Shown in pieces: positions 8,986 through 17,010 of a DNA stretch of 33,018 nt. Position 1 is the first letter of the stretch. Each line of letters begins with the position of its first letter. The DNA lies in IMG/VR virus record IMGVR_UViG_3300035698_003700, positions 1 to 33,018 of that record. One strand, written 5' to 3'. The DNA is from a virus. The notes below the pieces were generated by a model. The model was not told the origin of the DNA. It saw only the letters and a program-made list of their open reading frames with translations, and did no database searches. Both the position numbers and the translations under genes were made by a program.

Positions 8986-9555
8986 TTATGGCAGGCATCG
9001 TACCCGAACTAGAGCACTTGCAGCCGTTGCAGGTGTAACAGCTGTTGGTGCAGCTGCTATTTCGATGTGACGACCAAATGTGATAACTTCAGTTGCAGGA
9101 TACGGAACACTTGTTACAGCTTGACCCCACGGATAAGTTGCAGGCATAGAACTAGTTCCAACTGCACGACATCCAGCCTGTTGATCCACAGCTGTGCTAA
9201 TGGGCACATGAGATACTCGCTTGTATCCTTGAACCATAATCCAGCCATGATCTCCTGTGTCAGCACCAGATGCAGCGATGCCAGCCATAGGAACTCCAGC
9301 TGGGACAGAAATCAATGCAGTAGTTGGCCCGGTAGCCGCATCCGGTGACAATACAGATTGATTCAAACTAGCAGCAGTTGTCTTGCCTAACTTTGCAAGA
9401 CAAGAACCATTGGCAACAAGTGCTGTAGACCCTACATTTTTAACGAACCGATACTGGTTTCCACGAGCGTCATCTCGCAGATTGCCTAGGCCATCGACAT
9501 CAGTTTTGGACAAGTCAGTCAACTTGCTTGCCCACATTACCTTGCGTCCACTCAT
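8986..9555 (-). CDS. Probable capsid decoration/cement protein
   Basis: 189 residues, start MSGRKVMWASKLTDLSKTD, with AAGGAGT upstream of ATG 9555. Directly after the major capsid gene, where decoration proteins usually lie. Composition is Ala/Thr/Val/Gly-rich and beta-like with few charges (VPAGVPMAGIAASGADTGD), as in capsid surface proteins. No enzymatic motif. It is followed immediately by the first glycosyltransferase gene. Call rests on position and composition. Confidence 0.55.
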   Translation of the reverse strand: MSGRKVMWASKLTDLSKTDVDGLGNLRDDARGNQYRFVKNVGSTALVANGSCLAKLGKTTAASLNQSVLSPDAATGPTTALISVPAGVPMAGIAASGADTGDHGWIMVQGYKRVSHVPISTAVDQQAGCRAVGTSSMPATYPWGQAVTSVPYPATEVITFGRHIEIAAAPTAVTPATAASALVRVRCLP

Positions 9556-9569
9556 ACTATGTTACTCCT

Positions 9570-9610
9570 TAATAAGATTAGTTGGGAGTTTATCCCATTT
9601 TTTATGTCTA
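9570..9610 (-). other. Short gap with weak hairpin between capsid and decoration genes
   Basis: On the minus strand TGGGA-TAAAC-TCCCA can form a 5-bp hairpin in the gap after the major capsid stop. No T-run follows, so it is not a normal terminator. It might adjust relative expression of the two genes or stabilise the capsid mRNA; weak evidence. Confidence 0.25.
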
Positions 9611-9614
9611 ACTA

Positions 9615-10679
9615 TTAACTAGCATACTCCATACATCCGTGTCTACGAGGTTGTGCAGTGATCAAACCCGGAGTCATGCAAAGAATATATGCTACACGTT
9701 CCAACTGATTAGGAGTCTGTTTCCAGTCAGTCATATCAAACCATACGTTAGGATGATAAGGCATCTCAATATGATTGAGATTCAACATGAACAGATGGTT
9801 TTCTGTCAGCCGGCTACTGTATGTCATAGTAGCACCCTTGAACGTAAAGGCCTCGAAGCCAAGATCAACGGCCTTCTTAGTGAATGCACTTTGAACCACC
9901 ATTTGCTTATCACTAGCTTCGTCCTCGTATGCTTCATACATAGACTGGTTAGTGATGATGAAGTTCGGGCTTTCTTTATTAGCTGTTACACTGTTCCAGA
10001 AATGTCTCATATCAGGAACAAGGTTCAAGCTATATGGTGCATTAGTTGGACCAGCGATTTTGGCACTAACATCTTCACTGGCTCCACTGTATGCAACCCA
10101 GTTTCTCCACCATTCGTTAGTACGACTGATGCCACCGTTGCTGGTTCCAGCAATCTGAGTATCCGACGCAGATCCGTCACCGACTGCACTCTCAGCAGTA
10201 TACAGAGGACAAACATCATACAGTGCGTTGGGTTGAGGATCACCACTATAGTATGCACCCCATTGGAACAGATATTTGTCGAGATCTTCGACCATCGTAT
10301 CACGAGCAGTAGTCAGTCGATCGGCTACGTAATCACTGATCTGAAATGCACCCATATTCTGATTGTCTTCAACCAGCGAACGATTAATATCAACTCCAAA
10401 GTATCGCCAATCCCAGAATGCAGCCGAACGATCCTTAGCTTCAGATTGAGTAAACACTGAGCCCTTGTCAAACCGCTGGGTTTCTTTCAACGCATACTTG
10501 ATTGTTCGTTCGATCTTTCGTCCACCAGCTTGTGACTTCATAGATCCGTGATCTTTGATTGCCATCCAGAGGATATTAGCTTGCAGAATATTATCAATAG
10601 CGGCAGACCTGATCTCGTACCAAGTCTGAGTAAACTTATCATCAATTGTTTCAGTTAAAACTGGTAGTGTCGTAGACAT
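9615..10679 (-). CDS. Major capsid protein
   Basis: 354 residues. Located immediately after the scaffold gene. The pattern is that of an HK97-fold coat protein: an N-terminal arm (TQTWYEIRSAAIDNILQANI), an E-loop-like Lys/Arg/Glu-rich segment with RTIKYALKETQRF and AAFWDWRYFGVDINRSL, a helical spine (ISDYVADRLTTARDTMVEDL), and a C-terminal beta-rich A-domain region (NFIITNQSMYEAYEDEAS, GATMTYSSRL). The hydrophobic, Trp-rich segment FWDWRYFGVDI recurs in a subset of podovirus coats. No protease gene is visible, so cleavage is not indicated. High expression is expected. A 273-codon open frame antisense to it is a shadow. Confidence 0.85.
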   Translation of the reverse strand: MSTTLPVLTETIDDKFTQTWYEIRSAAIDNILQANILWMAIKDHGSMKSQAGGRKIERTIKYALKETQRFDKGSVFTQSEAKDRSAAFWDWRYFGVDINRSLVEDNQNMGAFQISDYVADRLTTARDTMVEDLDKYLFQWGAYYSGDPQPNALYDVCPLYTAESAVGDGSASDTQIAGTSNGGISRTNEWWRNWVAYSGASEDVSAKIAGPTNAPYSLNLVPDMRHFWNSVTANKESPNFIITNQSMYEAYEDEASDKQMVVQSAFTKKAVDLGFEAFTFKGATMTYSSRLTENHLFMLNLNHIEMPYHPNVWFDMTDWKQTPNQLERVAYILCMTPGLITAQPRRHGCMEYAS

Positions 10680-10691
10680 TTAAAACTCCTA

Positions 10692-11438
10692 TTACTGTGT
10701 GTTACCTACAATTTTTTGAGCAGCTATTCTAGCTAGTTCTTTAAAACTACTAGAACTACCCATTGATCCAACGGCATTCATACTATCACCGTCTCTTCTA
10801 TCCATTTCTTGTCCAGCGTTTCTAGATGCAATATTATCAGGTCTTTCAGTTGCCGCCAAATTAGTAGGAGGTGATCCTACACCAGCTTTAGCCTTAGCCA
10901 GTATGTATGCATTTTCGATTGACAGACTTGGTGTTTCTTCAAGCAATTTTGATACAGCTGGCCCGAAAGATCCAAAGTCCTCGTATTTGCCTTTGACTTC
11001 ATTTACATCCATCTTAGCCAGAAGACCACCGAGTGCATCAGTGATTTTGCCAAGCTGTTCAGCCTGAGGCAAGTTTTCAGTTTTCATCGTCTTGCCAAAA
11101 GCCTGAAGTTTTCCGTCCATAGACTGATCTAAAGACTTAGACAATACATCCAACATCTGACTATTAGACAAGTTATCGAACGGGTTAGTTTCTGGCTGTG
11201 CATTCAACTGGCTGCTTTCGTTATCCAAGATAGACTTTAAATCTGCAGATGCTAGCAGATCCTGGTCTTCTTTAACGCTGTTCATGTTTGCAACTGTAGA
11301 CTCAAGTGTTTGATTTTTAGTGTTTAATTGTGCAATCACGTTTTTCATCTGGTCCATCTGACCAGTTAATTGCAATAGCATCTCGGGTGTTACAGCTTCT
11401 TGACCTTCGTTTTGACTGGCTAATTCCATCGCATTCAT
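10692..11438 (-). CDS. Capsid scaffolding protein
   Basis: 248 residues, almost wholly helical and acidic. A coiled-coil segment spans about residues 20-60 (LTGQMDQMKNVIAQLNTKNQ and following) and a second helical block about 95-140. The C-terminal third includes YEDFGSFGPAVSKLLEETPS, followed by LSIENAYILAKAK, a motif common at the end of phage scaffold proteins. Low in aromatics. It sits between a 67-aa gene and the major capsid gene, the canonical place. Acts as internal scaffold during procapsid assembly. Confidence 0.75.
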   Translation of the reverse strand: MNAMELASQNEGQEAVTPEMLLQLTGQMDQMKNVIAQLNTKNQTLESTVANMNSVKEDQDLLASADLKSILDNESSQLNAQPETNPFDNLSNSQMLDVLSKSLDQSMDGKLQAFGKTMKTENLPQAEQLGKITDALGGLLAKMDVNEVKGKYEDFGSFGPAVSKLLEETPSLSIENAYILAKAKAGVGSPPTNLAATERPDNIASRNAGQEMDRRDGDSMNAVGSMGSSSSFKELARIAAQKIVGNTQ

Positions 11439-11439
11439 A

Positions 11440-11643
11440 CTATTGTGCCTTTCTTGTTAGATCCTTCTTAATCTGATTTCTTCTGAACTCCCTGATTGAT
11501 TCACGCCGTTCTAGCTCAATTGCTCTCAAGAGTCTTGTTAACTCCCTTTTGCTAATATGCCCACCTAATATCTTAACAATCGGAGCACCAGCTGGTGTGA
11601 AACTACAGACTATTTTTCGTTCATCTACTTGTTGCTTCGCCAT
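11440..11643 (-). CDS. Small basic protein, unknown
   Basis: 67 residues, start MAKQQVDERKIVCSFTPAG. The C-terminal half is a highly charged helix (ISKRELTRLLRAIELERRES, then Arg/Lys-rich). No known motif. It lies between zinc ribbon and scaffold with gaps of 9 and 1 bases. A packaged or assembly-related helper is possible. Confidence 0.45.
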   Translation of the reverse strand: MAKQQVDERKIVCSFTPAGAPIVKILGGHISKRELTRLLRAIELERRESIREFRRNQIKKDLTRKAQ

Positions 11644-11652
11644 TTAAAACTC

Positions 11653-11916
11653 CTAGTGTGCCATGTCAATATATGCTCCTGTTGACTTTTCATAATCTCT
11701 CATCTCTTGTTTGGAATGGAAGGTTTCCCCTTTATCCGAGACGTGTTCTAAATAAATCCCTTCAGCGGGAAATGTATCAGGCTTAAACTTTGGTGGAAGC
11801 TTATTGGTCGGTGCATTACAAAAGATACATTCTGGAAGCTTATCATCATAACGCTTTAGAAAAACATCTTTTCTAACAGTCCCGCAGTCTGAACATTTTA
11901 CATCAAAAATGGGCAT
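11653..11916 (-). CDS. FmdB-type zinc-ribbon protein
   Basis: 87 residues. The N-terminus MPIFDVKCSDCG plus PECIFCNAP gives two CxxC knuckles about 25 residues apart (Cys8, Cys11, Cys31, Cys34), the layout of FmdB-like zinc ribbons found in many phage head operons next to the portal. The C-terminal part (HSKQEMRDYEKSTGAY) matches the 'skkelrdylk..G' tail often seen in these phage versions. Role in phages not established; DNA or protein binding is likely. Confidence 0.65.
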   Translation of the reverse strand: MPIFDVKCSDCGTVRKDVFLKRYDDKLPECIFCNAPTNKLPPKFKPDTFPAEGIYLEHVSDKGETFHSKQEMRDYEKSTGAYIDMAH

Positions 11917-11919
11917 CTT

Positions 11920-13668
11920 TTATTGGCCTCCTGTTCCTGGCAAAGTTGGTAAGCCAGGACTAGCTGACTGAGAACTACCTGGAGCCGGCCCACCTTGAGC
12001 GGGTAACTGGCCACCACCTTGCTGTTGTTTATTAGCAAGTGATCCACCTGGAGCATTCAATAACGCATTGAATCTCGGGTCACTTGATGCGTTCATAAGA
12101 TGATTCTTTATGAAGTTCCCGTCTAGTGGCACACCCATCTGTGACAGCTGTGCAGCTATAGTAATGGCTTCAATGACTCGCTGACTTCTACTCAGGACTT
12201 CTTTGTTCAGCAATGATAGCTTAAACATATAATCGCTGTTGATATTAGCGCCTGTTATTGACTGCCAGCCACCATTAACCATTAGCTCACGCGGTTGTTG
12301 CCAGAACTTAGATGCTAGTTTTACACACATTTTAATAGTGTTTATGTACAATCTTTCAGTACTTCCTGCTCTGTTATTGGTTCGAGTGCTAGAACCCATC
12401 TGTACGAAAGTTGATTCCCTGGCAGTTGTTCTTGAATTAGAAAACTCACCAATCTGATTCCTTCCAAATCCAATCGCATCTCGTGCATTCGATCTTTGGT
12501 CTTCTTTTTGCAATTGAAAGTCATAGCTTTGTCCTTGTGGAAACGGTGCAACAACATCTTTTGGATTCTTAGTAGTGTTGACCTTAGCCACAGCTCCGAC
12601 ATCACCGCTAATTATACGTTCCATTTCTTCTAACGTCATAGCTCCATCTTGAACCAAGAACTTTAGATTATTTATACGTCTCTGTTTTTCTTCTTGAATA
12701 GCTATGTCTTGAATAGTGTGTTGTGTTTGACCAAGATAATAAGCAAGCGGTGTAGTCCACATCGAGCGGGGATGCTTAATGAATGTTTCCACAACATACG
12801 GCAGCCCGCCAACAGCGGCTTGAATAATATCTACATCATCTCGTAAAAACTTATCATGATCCCGTGACACTACATAAACCCGCCCGGTAACTCTATCATT
12901 GATTTCCCACAGCTCGTTGAACTTCGGCTGATTGTTTTCATAATAGTTCATTGAATCAGCACTGTACCGGACTCGCTTGGCAGCTACAGTATTGTAGCTT
13001 TCCATATACTGTTCCATAGATATTTGTGGTTCAAGTTTTGATTTGTTTGTATATTTTGGATCTTTCTTTATTGCATTGTTGTCACGAATAAATCTCATCG
13101 CACACCATGGAGCATCTTCTAGATGAACTGTTCCCCAAGGCACTACAAAATCATGTGGCAAGACTGATTTACACCACGGCCATCCGGGCTTCACGTTATT
13201 GGTTTCAATCCGGTGACCTTTTTTATCAAACTGTGTCAGTGATGCACCAAAGAAATTATTGTTCTGGCCTATATCGAAGCTTGGAGAAAATCCGAACTCA
13301 CTATCGTAGCCGATTTTCATAACACCAGCTGAATATAGATATTCATGAAGCGTCGATAGTTCTACCCATTTCTTAATATCCAGCTGATTTATGAACACAT
13401 CGGAAAGCGCTTCAATCACTGGAGCTCCGTCAACTCCAGCTGATAGAAGCGGTATAGCCGTAACTTCTGGGTCCATTACAACTAAATTCGACATCAGAGT
13501 GTCGCCCATCGAATATATCAGATTGGGTCCGACTACTGCAGATCCGAGCGGATCATTCGTGTATGTTAGTTCGAGCTTTTTCCATTGTCGTTCACGCCCG
13601 AATTTCTCACGAAACTCCAGAGCATTGTCTATTTCGGCTATCCATTTTTCTGGAGTTAATTTTTTCAT
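11920..13668 (-). CDS. Portal protein
   Basis: 582 residues. Placed after the large terminase and before the scaffold and coat. Features of podovirus portals: early helical wing region, PLSGSAVVGPNLIYS-type loop (here DPLGSAVVGPNLIYSMGDTL), a stem/crown region with long helices around residues 320-360, and a Gln/Gly/Pro-rich low-complexity tail (QQQGGGQLPAQGG). Forms the dodecameric vertex ring through which DNA is packaged. ATG at 13668; a 58-aa ORF overlaps its first 62 bases in another frame. Identification comes from gene order, length and general pattern rather than one catalytic motif. Confidence 0.75.
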   Translation of the reverse strand: MKKLTPEKWIAEIDNALEFREKFGRERQWKKLELTYTNDPLGSAVVGPNLIYSMGDTLMSNLVVMDPEVTAIPLLSAGVDGAPVIEALSDVFINQLDIKKWVELSTLHEYLYSAGVMKIGYDSEFGFSPSFDIGQNNNFFGASLTQFDKKGHRIETNNVKPGWPWCKSVLPHDFVVPWGTVHLEDAPWCAMRFIRDNNAIKKDPKYTNKSKLEPQISMEQYMESYNTVAAKRVRYSADSMNYYENNQPKFNELWEINDRVTGRVYVVSRDHDKFLRDDVDIIQAAVGGLPYVVETFIKHPRSMWTTPLAYYLGQTQHTIQDIAIQEEKQRRINNLKFLVQDGAMTLEEMERIISGDVGAVAKVNTTKNPKDVVAPFPQGQSYDFQLQKEDQRSNARDAIGFGRNQIGEFSNSRTTARESTFVQMGSSTRTNNRAGSTERLYINTIKMCVKLASKFWQQPRELMVNGGWQSITGANINSDYMFKLSLLNKEVLSRSQRVIEAITIAAQLSQMGVPLDGNFIKNHLMNASSDPRFNALLNAPGGSLANKQQQGGGQLPAQGGPAPGSSQSASPGLPTLPGTGGQ

Positions 13669-13783
13669 TTTGAATCCCTTGAATATCTTGTTTTGCGATT
13701 GTAAACCAGTAATCTACATCTTGATAAGCATAGCCCTTAAAACAAATTTCCTTTGCCCGATCATATGGTTTTATGTTTTTCAT
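13607..13783 (-). CDS. Small ORF overlapping portal start, unknown
   Basis: 58 residues beginning MKNIKPYDRAKEICFKGYAY, reading into the portal gene by 62 bases in a different frame. It starts just after repeat copy 2. The opening 40 residues look protein-like (YDRAKEICFKG, then YQDVDYWFTIAKQDIQ); the last part runs through the portal frame. The alternative is that the protein is real but was longer in an ancestor, or that this stretch only serves as the portal leader. No ribosome site stronger than an A-rich run. Confidence 0.4.
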   Translation of the reverse strand: MKNIKPYDRAKEICFKGYAYQDVDYWFTIAKQDIQGIQNEKINSRKMDSRNRQCSGVS

Positions 13784-13787
13784 ATTT

Positions 13788-13818
13788 TTTGCTCGTATTC
13801 ATTTAATGAATATGATTA
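13788..13818 (-). repeat. Palindrome/CGAGCAA repeat, copy 2
   Basis: Identical over 31 bases to copy 1 at 4145-4175. Its outer end includes the large-terminase stop codon (TTA on plus at 13816-13818), and it leads straight into the 58-aa ORF ahead of the portal gene. Same orientation relative to transcription as copies 1 and 4. Confidence 0.85.
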
Positions 13819-15474
13819 ATTAATGTTTCGCATTGATCGTTCATACTTGTTGCTTGGAAACGGTATAACGTTTAGCCTGTCGCTCATTATTCCCATATCA
13901 TACGGGTAGCCTTTTTTCTGTCCACGATCCATTAGTTCTTTTAACATGAATCCAGCAGAAGATTCATTTGATTCGATCTCGTGATCTACATCATTCTGAT
14001 GAGCTAATATAACATCGTTCCATTCGGGTATCTGCATTGACAATGCATCTATAACATCATCGTGCCCGATTGATGCTCCTGGTCTAAATGACAATAATTC
14101 CCGTTCTAGATCCTCGTGCTCGCGTTTCATGTATATTTGGCCATTACTGAAAAATGGCTGAAGTCCTTTGATTCGAGCATCTTTGGATACTTTTGCATGT
14201 AAGACTTCTTTTATGCTGAACATTGTATTCTTGGCTTTTTGCTTCTGTTGTAGCCAGTATATCAATGTTCTCTGATAAGCAACTGCTTCTACCAATACTT
14301 CGAGTGGATGAAATGTCGCATAATGATAAAAGATACGCTCTATTAGTTCGCCTGGTGTATACCGTTCTCGATCATAATGAGCAACAAATATTTTGCCAGT
14401 TTTCGGATTGACTCCGCAAGTCATTACAACATTGTAGTCTGGATCAGATGATGTCTCTTGACTTGAATCCGTTGGAGCCGGATCAACTGACGTAAAATAA
14501 ATACATTCTTTATCTATGTTTTCTCGATACTGAATCCAGTCCCGTTTGAATGTCTGGTTCTTAGCCGTTGTCGGCTTGTTCATATACAATGTAGCAAACA
14601 TATACGGCCCGAGATCCTGTTCTAGTTCTTCTAGAACACTTTCATCGAAGCGGTCCCACACAGCAGTACCACCTTCTGATGGTACTGCTGGTAGACCGTC
14701 TTTCTCTCGAACCGCACGCGTTATGACTACATACTTGCTATGGTTTTCTAACACATATCCGATTAGATCTCCATCTGCCCATCGAGTTCCGATGATAACA
14801 ATCTGGGACCGGCTCGGGTGCAATAACAGGGGATGTGCCAGCTTATGCCATCCTATAGCTTTTTCGATCTCTGCTTGCGTTGGTTGCTGCACTAGACCCG
14901 TCATTGCATCTTTAGCTGGGCTGACAGTATCATCCTCTATTATTAGATCAAAATGCCGACTAATAACAGCCGTTCCAATACCAGCTGCTTCGAATGTTCC
15001 TTCAGGAGCGGCTATGGATCGTCTGAGATTTAATTGATTATCTCGCCAAACACAACTTGAGTCTGGCAATAATTCCGGAAACAATGATCGCAATAGTTGG
15101 TTTTTTTCAAAAATCTGTTTTATAGAACCAAGCTTTTTACATGCGTTGGTCATTGAGTTCTGAGTTATTAGGATTCTTACATCTGGATTCCTGATTGCCC
15201 GCCAAATGGGATAAGCTATTGCCCCGATCGTTGATTTAAACCAGTCACGAGGCAACACAATTATGCATCGAGTGTTTACCAGATAATCTTCTAATGACTT
15301 GCAAACGGGCCTGTGAATATGATCCGTTAGATCACTGAAGCCTAGCACTGCTCGGGCAAAGAAGAACAAAGAATCTCTAGCCTTTTGCTGAATGAATGCT
15401 AGATATTCTTTGCTCATTTCAGCAGAGTCTTTTTGTTCTAAAGCATTTATTGTTAGTTCTTCAGCGATTGTCAT
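13816..15474 (-). CDS. Terminase large subunit
   Basis: 552 residues with both domains. ATPase: a deviant Walker A LPRDWFKST at 74-82, Walker B LIIEDD at 177-182, and the coupling motif IIGTRW at 227-232. Nuclease (RNase H-like): Asp331 in TSVDPAP, Glu396 in LVEAVAY, and the HDDVIDAL motif at 471-478. All expected acidic residues are present, so it should be active. It drives DNA packaging through the portal and cuts concatemers. The start overlaps the stop of the 84-aa gene (TAATG). A 10-bp perfect inverted repeat lies inside the coding sequence at 14661-14690. Confidence 0.92.
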   Translation of the reverse strand: MTIAEELTINALEQKDSAEMSKEYLAFIQQKARDSLFFFARAVLGFSDLTDHIHRPVCKSLEDYLVNTRCIIVLPRDWFKSTIGAIAYPIWRAIRNPDVRILITQNSMTNACKKLGSIKQIFEKNQLLRSLFPELLPDSSCVWRDNQLNLRRSIAAPEGTFEAAGIGTAVISRHFDLIIEDDTVSPAKDAMTGLVQQPTQAEIEKAIGWHKLAHPLLLHPSRSQIVIIGTRWADGDLIGYVLENHSKYVVITRAVREKDGLPAVPSEGGTAVWDRFDESVLEELEQDLGPYMFATLYMNKPTTAKNQTFKRDWIQYRENIDKECIYFTSVDPAPTDSSQETSSDPDYNVVMTCGVNPKTGKIFVAHYDRERYTPGELIERIFYHYATFHPLEVLVEAVAYQRTLIYWLQQKQKAKNTMFSIKEVLHAKVSKDARIKGLQPFFSNGQIYMKREHEDLERELLSFRPGASIGHDDVIDALSMQIPEWNDVILAHQNDVDHEIESNESSAGFMLKELMDRGQKKGYPYDMGIMSDRLNVIPFPSNKYERSMRNIN

Positions 15475-15728
15475 TATTGTATCTCATTTAAAACAAGCGG
15501 CTCAGTTAAAGTTACAAATTCTTTCTCTATAGGTATTAGTTTATTATCCTGAATCACTTGCGTCATCTTCTTGGTCTTAATGATGTCTGTTTCTTTACCA
15601 ATTTCAGTACTGAGAACTGCTCCATCTTGAAAATGTTTCTCAATCTTAGTTTGCATATCAAGGTTACTGGTGCCAGTGTTCTGGTAATTCCCTCTATCAT
15701 CTATAAAATAATATTGCTTTATCGCCAT
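15474..15728 (-). CDS. Small protein upstream of large terminase, unknown
   Basis: 84 residues, start MAIKQYYFIDDRGNYQNTGT, with AAGGAA upstream. Mixed charge, with no motif recognised. Coupled to the large terminase by a one-base stop/start overlap. Confidence 0.5.
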   Translation of the reverse strand: MAIKQYYFIDDRGNYQNTGTSNLDMQTKIEKHFQDGAVLSTEIGKETDIIKTKKMTQVIQDNKLIPIEKEFVTLTEPLVLNEIQ

Positions 15729-15740
15729 TTCCTTAACTCC

Positions 15741-16430
15741 TTATACTGTCACGTTGACTGAGTAGCCACGGCCCTCTAAATTTGTCTTCGCGGTTAGTCC
15801 AGCCGCAGCGGGGATCGCGTTGTTTCCACCTACGTCAATGGAAGCATTGTCGGTCACCCCCGCAGCGTCACAGGCTACTAGGACATTAGCTGCCTGTGTT
15901 GCTGTCAGGTTACAGTCTTTGAAATTTAATTCCGAAAGTGATGTGGTGATTCCAGTGAATGCCCCGCCCGTTGAGTCATAGTCTACGCCAGTGTCGTACA
16001 CATATAAATTCTCCAGTGAGCTCGGTAGAGTCCAGCTGGAGATATCACCTGTGACACCAGTGCTGTTCACCCGGAAACTCGTCAGTGAACTTGGTAGAGT
16101 CCAACCAGAGATATCACCGGAAACTGGATCTCCTGAAATATTAAACGACGTTACGGAATCCCATTCACTGAACACATAACCAATAGCGTCTCCGATAGTC
16201 ACGGAAATTGTAGCGGTTACATTGCTGGTAAGACTTGTATCCAGCACTCCATTAATATACACGTCACAAGTACCTGTGAATGTGATTTTTGGCATTATGT
16301 CGGAGGTGGCTGTGGCAGTGAACTCTAGGTCGTAGCCAGAATCTCTAATATATCTAGATCGGTTGATTATATCAAGCGGCCTGATTGCTTGAGATCCAAA
16401 TGTATATCTATTTTTTGGTATTGTTGACAT
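15741..16430 (-). CDS. Leucine-rich-repeat-like protein between terminase genes
   Basis: 229 residues. An N-terminal ~95 residues of beta-like, Thr/Ser/Val-rich sequence (ITFTGTCDVYINGVLDTS) is followed by 23-residue units: GDISGWTLPSSLTSFRVNST then GDISSWTLPSSLENLYVYDT, with a partial third unit around SLSELNFKDCNLT. The two central units are also visible as ~45-bp near-identical DNA at 16011-16058 and 16080-16127. Such GDIS-x-W-x-LPSSL units occur in BspA-type/variable LRR proteins of phage and gut or aquatic bacteria. Adhesion or virion surface display is possible. Its base composition is more GC-rich than its neighbours, like the tail fibre's distal part. Confidence 0.6.
   Translation of the reverse strand: MSTIPKNRYTFGSQAIRPLDIINRSRYIRDSGYDLEFTATATSDIMPKITFTGTCDVYINGVLDTSLTSNVTATISVTIGDAIGYVFSEWDSVTSFNISGDPVSGDISGWTLPSSLTSFRVNSTGVTGDISSWTLPSSLENLYVYDTGVDYDSTGGAFTGITTSLSELNFKDCNLTATQAANVLVACDAAGVTDNASIDVGGNNAIPAAAGLTAKTNLEGRGYSVNVTV
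16011..16127 (-). repeat. Two 69-bp-spaced direct repeats encoding LRR-like units
   Basis: The segments AGTGAGCTCGGTAGAGTCC... (from 16015) and AGTGAACTTGGTAGAGTCC... (from 16084) are near copies 69 bases apart, equal to 23 codons. Repeat number could change by recombination or slippage. Confidence 0.75.
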
Positions 16431-16451
16431 AAGATTGTTCCGCTTAAGAAT

Positions 16452-16562
16452 CTATTCTGATACTGTTATAGTAGATTGTAGCTTAGTTACTTCTACATGA
16501 TCTATTATGTTTTTTGTTGTTTGAGCAATACTTGATGCTGCAATGACCCCGACAACCCACAT
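16452..16562 (-). CDS. Holin-like short membrane frame, start unclear
   Basis: From ATG 16562 only 36 residues can be read, starting MWVVGVIAASSIAQTTKN, with one probable membrane helix. The same frame is open upstream to 16679 without a normal start codon. That extension reads RDDIHRRLFLDNGSPCVQTR followed by LDRNERLWKIT, which looks like the charged or coiled segment that precedes the membrane helix in XhlA-type small holins. The extension overlaps the 3' end of the 127-aa gene in the -1 frame. So either the true start is non-canonical, a frameshift joins the two frames, or the gene is decaying. Fills an otherwise empty 194-base gap. Confidence 0.4.
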   Translation of the reverse strand: MWVVGVIAASSIAQTTKNIIDHVEVTKLQSTITVSE

Positions 16563-16624
16563 AGTTATTTTCCAAAGCCGCTCATTGCGATCGAGCCGGG
16601 TCTGGACACAAGGACTTCCGTTGT

Positions 16625-17008
16625 CTAAGAACAGCCGTCTATGTATATCATCACGTTTGTATACGTAGTTGTTAAACTGTTATCTGATACCTCTAGTCCA
16701 GCACCATACGGAGCAGCTTCCGAAAACAAACCTCTCATTGCTTTGATGTTACTCGTTGCAAAAATGTCACCTTCATCTCCGAATCCGTATACCGGAGATG
16801 CTGTTCCTACTGACACATTGTTTACTACAGATACCTGTTGTGTATTGAAGATTCCATTTAATGTGTTCACATTTACAATAGATGTTCCGTCTTCAGACAA
16901 AATCTGGAAAAAGTCTATAGAATCTGGAATGGACTGAAATATAACTGGACCTTTTCCAGTATAGCCGGGTTTGAGTCCAAAGTCATATCTTCCTCTGACT
17001 ATAGCCAT
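16625..17008 (-). CDS. Small virion-type protein, unknown
   Basis: 127 residues, start MAIVRGRYDFGLKPGYTGKG; the start lies two bases after the small terminase stop. Beta-like and Gly/Ser/Val-rich, with a ...FFQILSEDGTSIVNVNTLNG segment resembling fibre or tail-associated beta structures. Function not recognised. Its last ~18 codons overlap the upstream part of the holin-like frame. Confidence 0.45.
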   Translation of the reverse strand: MAIVRGRYDFGLKPGYTGKGPVIFQSIPDSIDFFQILSEDGTSIVNVNTLNGIFNTQQVSVVNNVSVGTASPVYGFGDEGDIFATSNIKAMRGLFSEAAPYGAGLEVSDNSLTTTYTNVMIYIDGCS

Positions 17009-17010
17009 TT

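Noticed and set aside
9639-10460. 273-codon open frame on the plus strand opposite the major capsid gene
   Set aside because: Antisense shadow: no ribosome site, no protein-like pattern, and fully covered by a convincing coat gene on the other strand.
15741-16430. Diversity-generating retroelement target
   Set aside because: No reverse transcriptase, template repeat or lectin-type variable end seen in the window; variation, if any, would come from the direct repeats.
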